DNA of 64,000 nt, taken from NCBI RefSeq assembly GCF_013166605.1, contig NZ_JABKKF010000004.1, positions 1 to 64,000 of the forward strand. The letters are read 5' to 3'. Shown piece by piece: positions 62,478 through 64,000 of the stretch. A model generated the notes under the pieces. That model saw only the letters and a list, made by a program, of their open reading frames with translations, did not search any database and was not told the origin of the DNA. The position numbers and the translations under genes were made by a program. The stretch's first letter is position 1. Every line of letters starts with the position of its first letter. Origin of the DNA: Xylanibacter muris. Lineage in GTDB: Bacteria; Bacteroidota; Bacteroidia; Bacteroidales; Bacteroidaceae.

Positions 62478-64000
62478 TCATTTATTGCTTAAGACTATCA
62501 ATTTCTTGGCCTTCGACGTATAAGATCCGTCACCGTTTTCTATTGTGGCACGATACAGGTATACGCCTGTGCCAACACGACGGCCTCCGCCAACGGTCAG
62601 ATTCCAGTCAACGGTTATGGTATTCATATCAGGAACGACAGAGTCGGAATGCTTCCAGACAGGACGCCCAGACATGTCAAACACCTCAACAGTGACAGCC
62701 ACCTCCTCACCGATACGGTCCTGAACTATCATAAACGATGTATGCGTCGTTGCAGGATTATTCGTACACTCGACATTCATTATAGTAGCCTCGGCCTTTG
62801 ACGACACATTGAAGTCAAGCTCCACCGAAGACGAATTGTTGAGCACGTCCCATGCACGGAAAAGCAACCTGTGGGGACCGTCGGACAACTGTGGCAGACG
62901 GAAACCTACATTTCCTGATGTATAACTGCCGAAGTCAAAAGTGAAATAATCATTCAACACGAAGGTAGAGGCCATCTTTCCGTCTATCACCAACAGCATG
63001 TCATGACCGATGCTGCCGCCCGAAGCATTAATTCCGTCCTCATCGCTTACCTCCGCCATGAAATACGGTGTGGAATTCACTACGTCTCCGTTGCAGAATG
63101 CCGAGGAATTGAGATAGCAGTATATCGACGGGCCTATAGAATCATTGCCTATATCACCCGTACCGTTAAGAACAAAACTGTTGTCCACACCGTTTGCTGT
63201 CCTTGTCTTGTCCGCATTCACGGCATAAATGCTTATCTGTCCGGTTCCGTCACTATATGTTATATCCTTTGGCACAATGAACTCAAACCTGAAATCACCG
63301 CCACGTATGCTGTCGGTTCCGCTGAATACAATGTTCTGACGGTCATAGTAGGAAAACGGCACAGAGGAGCTCTCACTCTCACCCGCATCGTTATGCTTGC
63401 ATCTTATCAGTTGCCGCACACCTTTTACCTGTGCCGTCACAAGCCCGCTGAATTCGCTGTCCTTCACACCTCCGTCAAGAACGCGCCCAGACACAGCCAC
63501 CTTCGTACCGGCCTTGAGAAGTATTTCCCTGCCACTGTCGGTGGCTATTCCGTTGATGGTATCGACAACCGCCTTCATCGTGGGGGCGGCCAGAACCAAC
63601 GCCGGGTCACCAAGAAGTGTGAACTGCAACTTGTTGGCTGTCTTATCTCTCTTAAGTGTATCCAACGGATCTTTCGGAGCATACGAACTTACAAGTGAAT
63701 CCTTTGCAAGACGTACTGCCTCACCGATGGAAATAGGCTTGCCGTTCCTTTTTGAAAACACGTTCTTCATGAACTCATAGTTCATCTTCTCATTCTCGGA
63801 AGCATATACCGTGCGGGTAGTCCCAAAAAACGCCACAGCTCCGCCGGAAGGATTAAGAACCGCCGCCTCTCCTATATTTTCTGTCTGTCCGTCAAACGGT
63901 AGGATGTCGCATGCCGCTGTCACCCACAAAGGCAAACGTTTGGTCTTGATGTCTCTGAAATCAGCCAGTTTAAGAACCATCTCATGAGATATGGCATACT
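62478..64000 (-). CDS. porU: Type IX secretion sortase PorU, C-terminal part (runs off the window)
   Basis: The frame is open from 62478 to the window edge (about 507 residues visible), so the N-terminus is missing. The visible part begins within the gingipain-like peptidase domain (YAISHEMVLKLADF, PLWVTAACDILPFDGQTENI, FTLLGDPALVLAAP). It continues into Ig-like domains and ends with a sorting-tail-like segment (GTGVYLYRATIENGDGSYTS). PorU removes the C-terminal signal of type IX cargo and attaches it to A-LPS. An ATG at 63980 is internal, because the frame continues upstream with family-like sequence. Confidence 0.88.
   Translation of the reverse strand, partial: YAISHEMVLKLADFRDIKTKRLPLWVTAACDILPFDGQTENIGEAAVLNPSGGAVAFFGTTRTVYASENEKMNYEFMKNVFSKRNGKPISIGEAVRLAKDSLVSSYAPKDPLDTLKRDKTANKLQFTLLGDPALVLAAPTMKAVVDTINGIATDSGREILLKAGTKVAVSGRVLDGGVKDSEFSGLVTAQVKGVRQLIRCKHNDAGESESSSVPFSYYDRQNIVFSGTDSIRGGDFRFEFIVPKDITYSDGTGQISIYAVNADKTRTANGVDNSFVLNGTGDIGNDSIGPSIYCYLNSSAFCNGDVVNSTPYFMAEVSDEDGINASGGSIGHDMLLVIDGKMASTFVLNDYFTFDFGSYTSGNVGFRLPQLSDGPHRLLFRAWDVLNNSSSVELDFNVSSKAEATIMNVECTNNPATTHTSFMIVQDRIGEEVAVTVEVFDMSGRPVWKHSDSVVPDMNTITVDWNLTVGGGRRVGTGVYLYRATIENGDGSYTSKAKKLIVLSNK

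Overview
The window reads as a chromosomal segment of a Bacteroidales bacterium, most likely Prevotella-like. The signs are a SusC/SusD pair next to a hybrid two-component regulator, type IX secretion genes (porU, porV) with matching C-terminal tails on secreted proteins, a stand-alone AICAR transformylase, and many promoters of the Bacteroidetes type (TTTG or TTG, about 20 bp, TAnnTTTG). Genus assignment is inference. I saw no tRNA, CRISPR array, transposase or integrase.

Layout. 1-1180: a strong leftward promoter with a leader leaving the window (perhaps an rRNA operon), a purine-rich tract with 165 consecutive bases lacking T, and a palindromic repeat. 1184-4592: secreted endonuclease, OmpA-like lipoprotein, small unknown gene. 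4850-14624: purL, a two-subunit chromate transporter, GH43 and GH78 glycosidases, tcdA and a guanine deaminase. 14709-15016: a probable small RNA with its own promoter and terminator. 15430-29591: a fructan utilization locus made of SusD, SusC, a sensor-regulator with a periplasmic sugar-binding domain, GH32, a fructose permease and fructokinase. An AAA ATPase cassette has landed between regulator and GH32 operon and is flanked by two copies of a 100-bp operator/promoter segment.

29693-39754 is a single leftward operon of mostly unrecognised genes around a divergent FtsZ/tubulin-like GTPase. It also encodes a GYF-domain protein, a zinc-ribbon/membrane/MORN protein, a three-pass membrane protein and five exported proteins. 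A CbxX/CfxQ-type AAA ATPase lies divergently at 40721. This is the best candidate for an undescribed system. The tubulin-like gene and the GYF gene share one reading frame and are separated only by a TAG codon.

42015-47942: two tandem paralogous surface proteins. 48171-54519: housekeeping genes (AICAR transformylase, ABC exporter, nadK, pdxJ, DJ-1 family, ispD). 55401-58679: recG and a LysM/M23 peptidase. 59046-60366: sigma factor with a probable membrane anti-sigma partner. 60772-64000: ispF, porV and the 3' part of porU.

Intergenic gaps longer than about 300 bases mostly contain copies of one REP-like palindrome (core GGGACATGCCTTTGGCATGT or close variants). They occur alone or as inverted pairs.
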